From Sialis fuliginosa (lineage: Eukaryota > Arthropoda > Insecta > Megaloptera > Sialidae): a stretch of 64,000 nucleotides of DNA. The position numbers were made by a program, and so were the translations under genes. Numbering within the stretch: position 1 is the first letter of the stretch; each line of letters starts with the position of its first letter. The DNA lies in assembly GCA_961205875.1 (NCBI GenBank), contig OY540812.1, forward strand, positions 3,534,001-3,598,000. Reading direction: 5' to 3'. Below the pieces are notes generated by a model, which was given only the letters and a program-made list of their open reading frames with translations, ran no database searches and was not told the origin of the DNA. This document shows positions 10,536-21,359 of the stretch, in pieces.

Positions 10536-11628
10536 CAGTGGCGAAGCGTCCATGGAAGCAGGGGAAGCAGTACTTCCCTTACTTTATGGGTAAGTTAATA
10601 CAAATCTGTGTTTTCAGTTAATAAATAATTTTAAAATATTAGAATATTAATCTTTATGTGCAACTCAAATATTTTAACCAAAAATAGCATTTAATATTAA
10701 TTTATACGCTCAATTATAAAACTATAATACCTCTACGTCTTATTTTTTTATATTTTAGTCGATTATTGTATGACGAGTTGAAGTTCATTGCAAATTTCAC
10801 TAAAAAATTTCGAATTTTTGATTTCGTTAAAAGTATGTTTATTGTATAGAAAATGACGTGAAAAGTTGAAATTTTTAAACCGCAGGTCTGTATCTCAAAC
10901 CGTTCTCGAGATATAGCCTCTCAAAGTTTTAGTTTTTTCAAATTTTTGAAGAAAAAAGGCCATAACTTTTGAACGTGTGGTCGGAATTGATTTTAGTTGA
11001 CGGATTTGGAATCAGCGTGTCAAAATCTATATAATGACATGTATAATACCTTAAAACTCGGAAAAAAAAATTTCGCGAAAAATCGAAAAAATTCAAAGGG
11101 GTATACCTTAAAAAAATGTCGATTTTTGACCAAAATTTTTTTGTCGAATTTTAAAGTATTATACATGTCATTATATAGATTTTGACACGCTGATTCCAAA
11201 TCCGTCAACTAAAATCAATTCCAACAACGCGTTCAAAAGTTATGGCCTTTTTTCTCCAAAAATTTGAAAAAACTAAAACTTTGAGAGGCTATATCTCGAG
11301 GACGGTTTGAGATACAGACCTGCGGTTTGAAACAAACAACTTTTCACGTCATTTTCTATACAATAAACATACTTTTAACGAAATCAAAAATTCGAAATTT
11401 TTTAGTGAAATTTCTTGCAGTGAACTTCAACTCGTCATATAAATATCGACTAAAATACAAGAAAATAAGACGTAGAATCATTTAGTTACTGTATAAATAT
11501 AAGAATTTATTTTAAAAAGTAAAAGCTTGAATTTAAAGTGTTTCATAACTAGATTTGTTTTTATTAATAGGAGGGAGAGGATTGATAAAATATGCTTCCC
11601 TTATTAAAAATTTCACGCCTCGCCACTG
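10536..11628. mobile_element. Non-autonomous hAT-type foldback element, intact
   Basis: The ends are 'cagtggcgaag' and 'cctcgccactg', typical of hAT termini. They are flanked by a perfect 8-bp target duplication, atatcttc, at 10528-10535 and 11629-11636. Roughly 10727-11475 is a near-perfect palindrome centred near 11102. Because of this, the same 62-residue frame starting MTDLESACQNLY reads from both strands (10997-11185 and 11020-11208). No transposase is encoded. A truncated second copy is at 55704 and a decayed arm at 1243. The perfect duplication suggests a fairly recent insertion. Confidence 0.9.
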
Positions 11629-11864
11629 ATATCTTCCAATATGTTTTCTTGGACAAATATTTCGTATTATGGCAAACTATTTAGCGCCATTATTTGACTA
11701 CCATTTCATAAATTTACATATTTGTGCAAATATAATATAAAAATAAAATATAATTTTACCACAAAATAAATTGGGTGGATTAGCCAGAACGCCACTGTTT
11801 TTTATTATAGGAAACATCTTTTCGAGTTTGCGTTGCGGCGATTTGTATAAAAAACAGCAATTTA

Positions 11865-11980
11865 TTCGTTGCCTTTGAGAACACTGCATTAAAACATGGA
11901 ATGCCATCGGTCCGTGATGGGGGCGGGCGGGCGGAAAGGGCGGCGGCGAATCGCGCGGTGACGAAAAAATCGCATACATT
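11865..11980. other. CpG-rich unique patch
   Basis: This stretch contains gggggcgggcgggcgg and gcggcggcgaatcgcgcgg, which is exceptional in this AT-rich window. It is not repeated elsewhere here. It may belong to a promoter or other regulatory element of an unseen gene. A 93-codon frame across it is low-complexity. Confidence 0.3.
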
Positions 11981-12230
11981 TCATTTGAATTCTTTTATAC
12001 GGTGACCGCTTTGTTCCAGGTCTGTTACTGTCGTCTATATTTTATATATGATACATCGTTAGCATTGTATTTTGCAGATAGATGCTACCTCGTTTACGTC
12101 AGGGGTGCCCAAAATAATCTTAAAATAAATCTTTTATATTTAATTCATTATTGAGTTTTTAAAGTGCAACATTTTAGTGAATTGAAATGACTTCGATACG
12201 TTTTAAAATATGACACTTTTTCAAATATTC

Positions 12231-12567
12231 TAATGTCTGGTATCATAAAGGACCTAGCAAATTTGCTAGCTAGCAATCACTCTCAAATGAGGTATCTAAC
12301 TTATATGACAGTTCTTTTGGAGTTTGTTGATCACTTTGACAAGTTTCGCGCACGCGTTGTAGGTAAATACCAACGGTATTAAAACAGTGGTGATATTATG
12401 AAAATTATTTTGTACAATGAAAGATGCCAACTGTGTTATAATTAGTTGAAGTGTCACTGCTCTAAATTCCATAGCTTATCCATAGATACTAGTACATAAT
12501 TAATACCCCATTTGAAAGTAATTGCTAGCTAGAAAATTTTGCTAGCTCCTTTATGATACCGGACATA
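12231..12567. mobile_element. TIR element, family A member 3
   Basis: The ends 'taatgtctggtatcataaag' and 'ctttatgataccggacat' extend into TIRs of about 65 bp, with subterminal 'gctagctag' words on both sides. The left inner part matches the 7088 element (aacttatatgacagttcttt). The right half, from about 12390, matches 31415-31590. It has no coding capacity. Confidence 0.8.
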
Positions 12568-12597
12568 ACATAAAATGAAAGGAGAGTGTTCATGTAC

Positions 12598-12626
12598 GTG
12601 AGAGAGCGATGAGTAGATGTATAAGA
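12598..12626 (-). repeat. 29-bp word shared with 60459-60487
   Basis: On the minus strand this reads 'tcttatacatctactcatcg' followed by 'ctctctcac', identical to the plus strand near 60459-60487. The flanks do not match well. It lies just outside the family A element. Confidence 0.6.
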
Positions 12627-12801
12627 AAAAAAAAAGATTTATTTATAATTTTTGGAAAATATATAATGTAGTATACATGCAATATTTGATAATAAAACCG
12701 TGAAAACGACCAATTTTGATAGCCAAAATACAGCAAATCACTTGGACCTAGTCAGTTTTATTACTAAGTACCCATGGTAGAGTTCTTCATCCGAGAGTCG
12801 A

Positions 12802-12967
12802 CAAGTGAACATGCTATACAAGTCTTGAGGCTTCCGCGGTGATCTTGATATATATATGTGCACTTTCAGAAGAGTCCTGAAGATGTCCACTGCAATATGT
12901 GACGAAACGTTGGCTGATAACCGACGCGGCTTACACCCAGAAGCCAAGATCCAAGTGAACATGCTAT
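12802..12967 (+). mobile_element. Short insertion with 16-bp flanking duplication and hammerhead-core-like motif
   Basis: The 16-bp word caagtgaacatgctat occurs at 12802-12817 and again at 12952-12967, bracketing 134 bp. A duplication this long points to target-primed retrotransposition rather than a cut-and-paste transposase. The insert contains CTGAAGA at 12877, a short stem (gtc/gac) and GAAAC at 12904. It ends 'aagccaagatc'. Its right half recurs at 35200-35288. Penelope-like elements are known to carry hammerhead ribozymes, so a tiny derivative of such an element is my inference; no reverse transcriptase is present. Confidence 0.6.
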
Positions 12968-12969
12968 TT

Positions 12970-13500
12970 TCTGATATTAATTACGATTTTTAAAGATTAC
13001 AGATGGCTGCAAAAAATAATTAATTAAAAATAAACCCCAGGCGTGTTCAACAAATCGGACGTGAAAAAATTTAAAATGGTTTTTAATTTTTTTTCTAGTA
13101 GTCTTTTTCAATAATATGCTGTGAAATTCAGGATCACGTGAAATAAAAGAAATAAGTATATCGCATAACAAATTACGTGGTCATCCCTGAAATATACAAT
13201 CTGCAAGATTTATACGAAAATTATCATAACGAAATAAATAATTTAAAAAAAATTACACATATTTTATATTCTAAAATATGTATTTCTATTCAAAATTTAA
13301 GTTATTAGGCTTCGAGGTTAAGTTATTATACATTTAAGATCCGTTTGAAAGTGCAAGTTGTAGTTTGGTCACTCCTAGTATCTTACAGTATAACGATTAT
13401 TCAGTTTTGTTTTCGCTCAAGCTGTTAGTTCTTTCACTGAACTATTCAAAGATAAATTTTTTTCAATATAATTTAATTTTAATTTTTAAATATACATAAA
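12970..13500. other. AT-rich non-coding stretch
   Basis: No gene or element ends are recognised. Confidence 0.4.
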
Positions 13501-13505
13501 TAATA

Positions 13506-13901
13506 TACAGTGTATTCCAAGTTGATTAAGACATAGGAAATTTAACATGGGGGCAATTAGAAGTGTTGTAGTAACCTATGGTCAAATTTAACGATGTGTG
13601 ATTGGTGCATTTTGAATTGCCGCATCGAAACTAACTGATAAATTTTAAATGAATCAACAGTATTTTGTTTTCAACTTTAATAAAGAATAAAAAGTAAACA
13701 TCCTAGATAAAATTATAATAATATTTTTTGGCAGATATAAATTTGGAAACAAAGTACTAATTACTATTTTATTAAATTTTGTGGTGGCATTTCAAAATGC
13801 ACCAATCACACATGGTTAAATTTGACCAAAGGTTACTACAACACTTCTAATTGTCCCCATGTTAAATTTCCTATGTCTTAATCAACTTGGAATACACTGT
13901 A
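13506..13901. mobile_element. TA-flanked miniature element with about 113-bp TIRs
   Basis: The left end 'tacagtgtattccaagttga' is matched by the right end 'tcaacttggaatacactgta', and the arms agree for about 113 bp with only a few differences. TA dinucleotides flank it at 13504-13505 and 13902-13903. This fits a Tc1/mariner-superfamily MITE. The central 170 bp is AT-rich and non-coding. A 20-bp piece of the right end recurs at 30967-30986. Confidence 0.88.
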
Positions 13902-13904
13902 TAT

Positions 13905-14075
13905 CTAATGCGAAAGTTACTGTATGTCTGTCTGTCTGTTACTTTTTCACAGGTAAACCGATCTTGATGAAATTTGGCAGGAAGACAGTTTGTATTTTGG
14001 GGAAAGACATAGGCTACTTTGATCCCGAAAAATAATTATTATAGATTAAAAAAATTCAAATTTCACGCGGACGCT
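13905..14075 (+). repeat. Dispersed repeat R, copy 2
   Basis: It shows 'gtctgtctgtctgttac', 'aaccgatcttgatgaaattt', 'ggctactttgatcccgaaa' and 'tttcacgcggacgctagtaa'. It is internally shortened and begins directly at the right flank of the 13506 element. It is followed head to tail by copy 3. Confidence 0.7.
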
Positions 14076-14285
14076 AGTAATATTGTAATACAAAAGTACT
14101 TTGTCTGTCTGTCTGTTTATTACCTTTTCACGGTTAAACCACTCAACTGATTTTGATGAAATTTGGCAGGGAGACAGCTTACATCCTGAAGAAAGTAGGT
14201 TACTTTATATCCTGAAAAACGATTATTTGATAGTAAAAAAAATATAAATTCCACGCGGGTGAAGTTGCAGGTAACAGTTAGTTCT
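14076..14285 (+). repeat. Dispersed repeat R, copy 3
   Basis: This is a second R copy in the same orientation with the family landmarks 'gatgaaatttggcaggga', 'aaattccacgcgggtgaa' and 'gcaggtaacagttagt'. It forms a two-unit head-to-tail array with copy 2. Confidence 0.7.
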
Positions 14286-14289
14286 GTTA

Positions 14290-15000
14290 TAAAATTTCAT
14301 CAGTTCTTTGAAAGATAATGTAAATGAGGTTAGAGTACATGATAAATTATATCCGTTAGTTTTGAGTGAAATTGTAAACACGCAATTGGTTGGTATTATT
14401 TTGAGGTTTTTGCTTTATGTAAATAGAAAAGGTACGTTATCCTTTCCGGAGATTTGCATGACCATGTCGTCTTACGACGGTAGGTAATATACCCGTCGTA
14501 TTGTCGACAATAAAGGACTCTGGATTTGTGATAATATAAAACATCATGAAATATAAATGTCTCGTTTTAGAATTTCTTTAGTTTCCTGGTATTAATTTAT
14601 ATATAGTACTTCAAATTAAGAAAGAAACTGCGATAAAGTAAAGTACCCATAATAGTAAGTCTGTACAAAAAAGTCCCCATTCATAGACCTTGTGGGAAAA
14701 AAATGACAACCATTTGAAGTTGAAATGAAGTATTATTGAATGACATCAAAACAAATAAAAATACAAAATACAAAGTGTTTTCCAATGTATCAACCCAAAT
14801 TGCTGTACGGAAATTAAATGCGTTTAATCAAAAAAAATGTTTAAATGGATATTTGAACTCTTTGAACTGATAGTCGAGATAAATGTCCTGCATGAAAGTT
14901 ATAGAGCGTAATATTTCTCATGTTATTGTGTATATACTTTACTCATTTCACCAATACATTTTCATGTTTTTTTTTTGTATAGTAATCGAACGATTAACTA
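14290..15000. other. AT-rich non-coding stretch
   Basis: No gene is seen. A short unique palindromic area, gtcgtcttacgacggtaggt, lies at about 14466-14485. Confidence 0.4.
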
Positions 15001-15002
15001 AT

Positions 15003-15305
15003 GCTTCCTCGCAATATCGAAGATACGAGAAGCTTTGTGATCGTTTTAGATTGAGACAAAAAAAATGATCTCCGATTTCAAACTTTTAAATTGATCTTTC
15101 TGTTTCCCATCATGACACTTTTCGTTCCGTGTCTGTCTGTCTGTCCCCTGAATCCTTGTCACACGCATAGCTCATAAACCACTGAACCGTAAAATTGTAT
15201 AAAAATAAATAGTTATTAACCAATTCTAAGCAATTTATCTGAGCATCGGTTTTTATTGAAATTGTTCAATAATATAGCACGAGGAAGCACTGTGCATTTA
15301 CTTTA
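15003..15305 (+). repeat. Dispersed repeat E, copy 2 (internally deleted)
   Basis: The 5' part 'gcttcctcgcaatatcgaag' through 'cataaaccactgaaccg' joins straight to the 3' part 'ccaattctaagcaatttatc' ... 'gcacgaggaagcactgtgca'. About half of the middle seen in copy 1 is missing. A frame at 14883-15068 overlapping it is spurious. Confidence 0.75.
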
Positions 15306-15309
15306 AATT

Positions 15310-16090
15310 TTGAAAATGTATCTTTTGAAAATTAATTAACTTATTTTTGAATCGAGTAGGTGTCAAAAATCAAAGTGACTTTAATGAATTAATAGGTATA
15401 GAAAAAAAAAACAATTTTCATTTTTATTTATCACTAATGCCTGGTTTCATAAACAATAGTTATCAATAGCTTACTATTGACTTTTGAAATCGTATATTTA
15501 GTAAATTATCATCTATTGGTTTTTCAAAATTAGTTACTTTTTAAATACAGTGGAACCCTGTTGTACGTTTTTTAGTTATTTCGTTAGTACGTTTCTTTCG
15601 TTAGTTCGTGTTTTCCCTCAGTCCCTTCATAAACGTACTAACGAGGTTTTACTGTATTTCATTATTTAGTGATGTCGCTAATGTTTTCAGATCGTTGATA
15701 TTTGCATCGTCCGTTCGTAGCTCCAGGCATGGTGTCGGCGCGGATGGTTTGTCGGTCTCTTTGCACTGGCGAGAAGAAATTTACGCGGCTGTCTCTCGCA
15801 CCACCACAATATACTCATTGTTTCACCGCTTATAAATATTGCTGCTTTACATAAATCGCCCGATGATGTATGCTTTGTTACGTGCTACAGTAAAATTGAT
15901 ACGGAATTTGTTTATGCTCAATATAGGGTTTGTGTTGAATTTCAATTAAATCTAATAGCAAAATGTAGTCATGTTTATTAAATACTAGCGGACTTACCCG
16001 CGGCTTCGTTCGCTTTGCATAATTTCTTTATATTGGCAGCACAATTAATATTTTACGACAGGAGATGAAAAATATATATATTTTTTTTAT
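15310..16090. other. Non-coding stretch with small repeat fragments
   Basis: It includes 'taatgcctggtttcataa' at 15436, the family A terminal word without a partner. Related short words (gttagtacgttt, gtactaacgagg) at 15585-15650 form a weak inverted pair. 'actagcggacttacccgcgg' at 15984 is a fragment like the end of repeat R. No gene is seen. Confidence 0.45.
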
Positions 16091-16094
16091 TCAT

Positions 16095-16240
16095 TATACA
16101 AAATCGTAAATATCTCGGATCCTATGCGAGATAGGGGTTTTCCCCCCTAAAACCTCATCCCCAGAAGTATTTTTCCCGCCGAATCGAATGAAACTAATTA
16201 TAACCCTCCATACGTGACAGGGGATGAAATATTAAATTAT
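16095..16240 (+). repeat. Fragment related to the centre of the 687-bp palindrome
   Basis: The words 'aaaatcgtaaatatctcg', 'agaagtatttttcccgccg', 'aatcgaatgaaac' and 'gtgacaggg' occur in the same order as at 17380-17515. It is diverged. A shorter relative lies at 36350-36500. Confidence 0.6.
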
Positions 16241-16244
16241 AGAT

Positions 16245-17035
16245 TATGATAATTGTGGTTGAACTAACCTGTTCTTTGATTTTGCAGCATGTAGACGCTC
16301 TGTGAAAATTGCATCATAAAGTTTATATTTATTGTAATATGTAATTTTCCTTATTGTTAGAGTTTTCTTCGAATTTAATCAAAAATACAGTGGTTTTACT
16401 GTTGAAATACGAGTGGCAAATTTTGCTGATTTGAAATGTATATATAACTCTTAATATTGGCCAAAATGTTGCTATTTGATTTCAGCTGAATTTCTATTTA
16501 TTTTCTTCAAAATTCTAAACGATATTTTTATCGAATAATAAAGTAATTTTAGGGAATTTATAATCATTTTCTCTGTTTCTTTTTTATAATATAACCAGAT
16601 GAAATTTAGTACGTTCAAACCTTCGTTATAAGTAAATATACTAAATTGGCAAATTTGAAATTAAGTTAAAAATCTATTTCCAAGAATTGGCAAAACACCC
16701 CTCACGTTAATGAATATTTTAATTCGAGACATTGTTCTCTATGTATGCATGTTGTTCAAATGACTGACTGGCGCATTTATACACACACACACTCACACAC
16801 AAAATGCAGATCCGGGTCGAGAATATTTGCATGGAAATAAAATATTATAGTATACATATAGAATTCTTCTAATATCAAATTAACTTATTCGTAAAAAAAT
16901 ACACATATATGAGATGTCTTATATCTTGAATGCAGCTGGTCGACCTCTTGTTCTAAGAAAAGTTGTAGCGGCCGGAAAAATTTGAATATCGCGACCAAAA
17001 TTTAACAGTATATTTATGAAAGTCCATATTTTTCG
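16245..17035. other. AT-rich non-coding stretch
   Basis: It contains a CA-repeat at about 16781-16800. No gene or complete element is seen. Confidence 0.4.
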
Positions 17036-17038
17036 ACA

Positions 17039-17725
17039 CCCGGGAAAAAATTTCAGATCTGAAGTGATCTCGGTTGATCTTCATTTTGGAAAAAATCAGA
17101 TCTTTGTAGATAAATAAACTTTTGTCTACCTTAAATAACAAATTAATACACATATACTATATAGAAACCTTGTTTATAATTTAATCAATTAAAAAAAATT
17201 GTACAGAAACGTATTGAATGATATTTGAGGCCCGTGTATTAAATTAATAAATAAATTCACAACACACCCCCTGTCACAGATGAAGGGTTGTAATTGGTCT
17301 CATTCGATCCAGCGGGAAAAATACTTCGGGATACTAGGTGAATTTTTCTCTGTTTCGCTACTAATGGTATTCCTTATAGAAAATCGTAAATATCTCGACT
17401 CCTGTGCTAGATAGAGGGTTGTTTTGCCCCCCATATCCCTAGTATCCCAGAGTATTTTTCCCGCTGGATCGAATGAGACCAATTACAACCCTTCAGCTGT
17501 GACAGGGGGTGTGTTGTGAATTTATTTATTAATTTAATACACGGGCCTCAAATATCATTCAATACGTTTCTGTACAATTTTTTTTAAATTGATTAAATTA
17601 TAAACAAGGTTTCTATATAGGTAGTATATGTGTATTTGTTATTTAAGGTAGACAAAAGTTTATTTATTTACAAAGATCTGATTTGTTCCAAAATGAAGAT
17701 CAACCGAGATCACTTTTTTCCCGGG
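17039..17725. mobile_element. 687-bp near-perfect palindrome (foldback element)
   Basis: It starts 'cccgggaaaaaatttcagat' and ends 'gatcacttttttcccggg'. Arms of about 240 bp, from cccggg to 'aataaattcacaac', are inverted copies. A second inverted pair (caccccctgtcac ... gtgacagggggtg) nests inside, so pairing continues to within a short centre. The right arm lacks a 13-bp block containing the palindrome ttcagatctgaa. A solo left arm sits at 8202. Frames at 16953-17153 and 17300-17482 only reflect the palindrome. No target duplication is obvious. Confidence 0.85.
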
Positions 17726-17729
17726 TAAT

Positions 17730-17930
17730 GCAAAAAAATAGATTTTCAATTTTTTTTACACTAGAATGGAACGAAAGTGTTTTGGTTGCAAATGTTGCAA
17801 TTCAACCTAACTAGAACCGGCGCTGGATTGCTATATGTAAATATATTATATACACACACGTATGTATGTTGTACGTTTCCACAGAAAGCGTTCTTCTATT
17901 CTATGTTCATAATCACATTAAATAATTTCA
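17730..17930. other. Non-coding stretch
   Basis: Nothing recognised beyond a short TA/CA-rich microsatellite at about 17843-17870. Confidence 0.35.
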
Positions 17931-17934
17931 GTAC

Positions 17935-18135
17935 GCGCACTGAAAATTGAAATTCCATTAGGCGGCGTGCTGCAAAACACTCTGGCTCTCTCTCGCGCCG
18001 ATCGCTGCGAATGGCAGCGCGAAACGAAGTTAACGAAAGGGTTAAATTCCATTTTAACACATCAATTAATTAAACGCCCCATGCCGCAATCGCGGGTGAG
18101 TGGGTTGGTGTAGGAAGGTGTGTGTGTGTGAGTGT
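17935..18135. other. GC-richer unique patch
   Basis: A non-repeated stretch with several CpGs (cgcgccgatcgctgcgaat, ggcagcgcgaaacgaag, ccgcaatcgcgggtgag) ends in a TG microsatellite at 18118-18131. It is a candidate conserved non-coding or regulatory segment. No open frame with recognisable homology. Confidence 0.3.
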
Positions 18136-18139
18136 TTGA

Positions 18140-19025
18140 TCAAATAATGGTGCTCTTCATTATTTTAGTTCTCGTAAGATATGGAATGTTGACAATAATG
18201 CGATTTTGAACTAACTAAAGATTATATTCACATGCAAAAAATACTGATTTTTAATCTGTTCAAAAAATATTTTGTTCTAATTTGACATATTAATAACATA
18301 ATCACTCAAGCACTGTAGTATAGTCGAAATCCAATTTTTTTTGGAATTTTCTGCGTACGAGTTTTTTTTTAATTTGAGCTTGAATTTTAGGCTTAAGTTG
18401 AATTTTTCCAAGTTGGCTAAATATCTAAAACCGTTTTTTTTACCTGTAAAGTGGATTTTGTTATAGCTTTTATGTTAAACATTTTTTTTCCGAGTTTCGG
18501 TCGCCAAAAAAAATTTGTTCGCAAAAATAAACACGATCAAAATTATTCTCGTGAAGTTAGGTCGCTTTTTTGGTATCTCACACTTTTTTTGTGAGGCTGT
18601 GTAATTAAATTATTGAATTTTTGAGTTCTTCATTAACAATTTTGATCTAGACCATAACTTTCCTATAGGGGTATCGAATATTGTGTTTATGTAAATGAAA
18701 AGTAAATGAAAACTAAACAAAGCTATCAAGTGTGCCACGGAACTTTCTTATACGTTTTACAGTGTATGTGTTTCTATATATGTTTATAAAAAATCTTTAG
18801 CTAAACGTAAAAAATGAGACATAAATTGAAGAAAATACCGTTATTTGTCCTTTTTCAAAATTAATTTAAAAAATTCTGACGAGAGTAGACATCCATTTCT
18901 TTATATTTATTTCATATATATGGTCGTATGTATAAGAAAGTTGTAGGTATACTATGTACGCATTTATAGAAATTTAGGTATCCAGGAAATAATAAAATTT
19001 TATTATTTATATATTTTTGTTTATT
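18140..19025. other. AT-rich non-coding stretch
   Basis: No gene or end-defined element is seen. Confidence 0.4.
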
Positions 19026-19030
19026 TTTGA

Positions 19031-19538
19031 AGGCGGCTATTACACTATCAAATAAATATGATAAAATTTCTTTGATCAAAGAAATATGACAGTGTAATAA
19101 GTGAACTTTTATAATATTTACCTTCATAATATTTATATGATCATAGTTAATGACAGTCTCTTATATTTAATCAAAGTTTTTTGACTTCAAAAACAAAATG
19201 GCGACTACCAAGTTATCACTGACAGTTACAGTTATATAATTATTAATATATGAATATCAACAAAATCCAGTATTATATGATAATCTTCTTATTGATTATA
19301 AAAACCACAATACACTGTTGTAAATTCAAACCTCGATCGCGTCAATTGACGAACATCCACGCACTGATAATCAAAATGCACCAAAAAAGAAGAAAATATC
19401 CCTAGATAATATTGAGAAAATATTATCAAATATTTTATGTAGTGTAATAGAACAAAATCTCATATTTTATCAAATAAATATGATCAAATCTTTGTCAAAG
19501 ATCTTTGACATATTTATTTGATAGTGTAACAACCGCCT
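19031..19538. mobile_element. TIR element with subterminal hairpins at both ends
   Basis: The termini are 'aggcggctattacactatca' and 'tgatagtgtaacaaccgcct'. Each end also folds on itself: near 19066-19081 the palindrome ctttgatcaaag is flanked by complementary 'ttacact'/'agtgtaa' words, and near 19495-19510 caaagatctttg sits in a matching context. The word 'caaataaatatgat' occurs three times. The roughly 370-bp interior is non-coding. The target duplication is unclear. Confidence 0.75.
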
Positions 19539-19539
19539 A

Positions 19540-20035
19540 ACGCGCGTACAAATATACACATGCCCACTTTTCTTTAATTATATTATTAATCGGTTATTAC
19601 TCGCAATATTTTATTTTAAATTTTTGAATGATACCATTTTGAAGCTATACAGTCTAAACATATGAGTAAAACAGATACATATACATATACATAATGTAAT
19701 GATTTAACTGTTACCTTTACAGTTACAGGTAGTGCTTTTGAAAACAAACAGCAATAAATGCAAATATTGATGTTTACGATTGACGCAGTGGCGCGCATTA
19801 CACACATACAAATGTGTGCGTATTAGTGTGTATATATAAACATACCTTGTCTGTATGTATGTGTATATATACACATATATGTGGAACTGCTCATACATAT
19901 AAAATAGGTAATGTCATTTTACGATGACGTGACATATATGCCTTTATGCAATACCAAGTAATTGCGATTAAATTCAGTGACGGAGGTAGTGATTTTATTT
20001 TTACAGAAAAATTAAATTTATCATAAAGAATGTTG
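19540..20035. other. AT-rich non-coding stretch
   Basis: It contains TATA-rich and CA/TG-rich simple sequence (19680-19895). Two short overlapping frames on the minus strand are low-complexity. 'cagtgacggaggtagtg' at 19975 resembles a hAT end without a partner. Confidence 0.4.
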
Positions 20036-20460
20036 CCTAGTTTTTAAAAACTATTTTATGATGATCTTATTTCTGCAGAAAATAAAGGTTTAATCACTAA
20101 AACTGACTTTAAAAAAACTAATTTTGAATTTGACGCCAAAACACTCGCACATTTTTGACGTCATGTCTATGTAAAGACTCCTTGTCAACAATAATCGCTA
20201 ACGTTTCTCGGTTTTAGTTTTTTAGTAACACAAAACTGAGCAAATTGATAATTTAAAACTAGAAAATAATTTATAAACAATACAGATATTAATGAAACAA
20301 AAATGATGTTTACTTAGCCGTGACGTCATCCACTCTGACTGGTGTAATTGCTGTATTTTGTGTTTTTATTTTAACAAAAATCATATTAATCTCGCTTTTA
20401 ATATAAAAATAAATACATTTTTTAGAATCTTTTTAACGTTTTTTTCATAAAATTTATGTC
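20036..20460 (-). mobile_element. End-truncated copy of the 520-bp TA-type element
   Basis: On the minus strand it matches the interior of 45497-46016, including 'ctcagttttgt', 'gatgacgtcacggct', 'gccaaaac' and 'aaactattttatgatgatct' on the respective strands. Both TIRs are missing. The repeated 'tgacgtca' words stand out in each copy. Confidence 0.75.
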
Positions 20461-20520
20461 TCCAATAATTAAAGATTAAAAAAAAATCATACAAAAATTT
20501 CAAAATTCATATATCAATCA

Positions 20521-20645
20521 TTTAAACTAAAAATATACACCTTAACTATAATGAAACAATATCACTCGACTCGAAACGTGTTTCGACTTCACAAGAAGTC
20601 CTCACCAGGACAGCCTAACAGTTTCCATAGTCTGGAAGTTTCTCC
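20521..20645 (-). repeat. Retroelement-like fragment with CTGGTGA/stem/GAAAC motif
   Basis: It is the inverted counterpart of 26285-26402. On the minus strand, CTGGTGA-G is followed by a perfect 6-bp stem (gacttc/gaagtc, loop ttgt) and then GAAAC, at 20580-20608. The same architecture recurs at six other loci in the window. It is probably a Penelope-like or similar retroelement tail (inference). Confidence 0.6.
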
Positions 20646-20649
20646 GTTT

Positions 20650-21165
20650 TCCAGTCATATCTCAATAAAAATATATTCGATAAATTTTAAAATAAGTTAT
20701 TAAATATTTGCTCGAGACACCACTGATTTAAAGACGTATACACTATACATCGTCAAGACTTTAATAACAATGATAAGAGTTGAAATCAAAGTATATAAAG
20801 TAAGGGTGGGTTACAGGGGTTGCTGATATTGATGAGTAGTGAGTAGTATTTGACAGACTTCAGAACTAAAAGTGTATTATACTTGGCTTATACGTTACAC
20901 CACGCTATATCGTTTTCAAAGTTGAAAGTGTGATTTTTGCATTTTTACAAATAACTCGGTCAAAATTAGTCGTACAGCAATACAAAAAAAGTGGATTGAA
21001 GAGAAAATATGGATCTACAAAAGTCATTAATTAAATTTGGTAAAAAAAATTATCATTTTTAATTTTTTGATGATAACAAAAAAAATTTGGGGTCAGTGAG
21101 TTTTTTTATTACCAGCCCGTATAATTATTTACATCTATGAATCAGATTATTTGATAACTATCCCA
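20650..21165. other. AT-rich non-coding stretch
   Basis: No gene or complete element is seen. Confidence 0.4.
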
Positions 21166-21169
21166 TAAC

Positions 21170-21352
21170 CAGGGCCGTAACTAGAGGCTCTGGAACCCCA
21201 GAGCAGCAAGTGACCGAGGGGCCAGACCTTTTTTTTTCGTTGCTACCTTAGTCTACAATTTTTGCTTGTTACTAATTTTAATGACCTTTTTTTTGTTCCT
21301 CCATCTTACCGACGCTGCTGCAGGGGCTCCCTATGCTCGGGGGACCGGGGCA
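21170..21352 (+). repeat. hAT-like repeat K, copy 1
   Basis: It opens 'cagggccgtaactaga', a typical hAT-style terminus, then 'tcgttgctacc', 'tagtctacaatttt', 'gttactaattttaatgacc' and 'ttgttcctccatctta'. The block recurs at 22395-22515 and 61095-61290. The right terminus is not found. No target duplication was seen. Confidence 0.5.
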
Positions 21353-21359
21353 CTGCCCA

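Noticed and set aside
10997-11208. Pair of near-identical 62-codon frames on opposite strands
   Set aside because: They are a direct consequence of the palindromic hAT element, not two genes; kept only as a property of that element.
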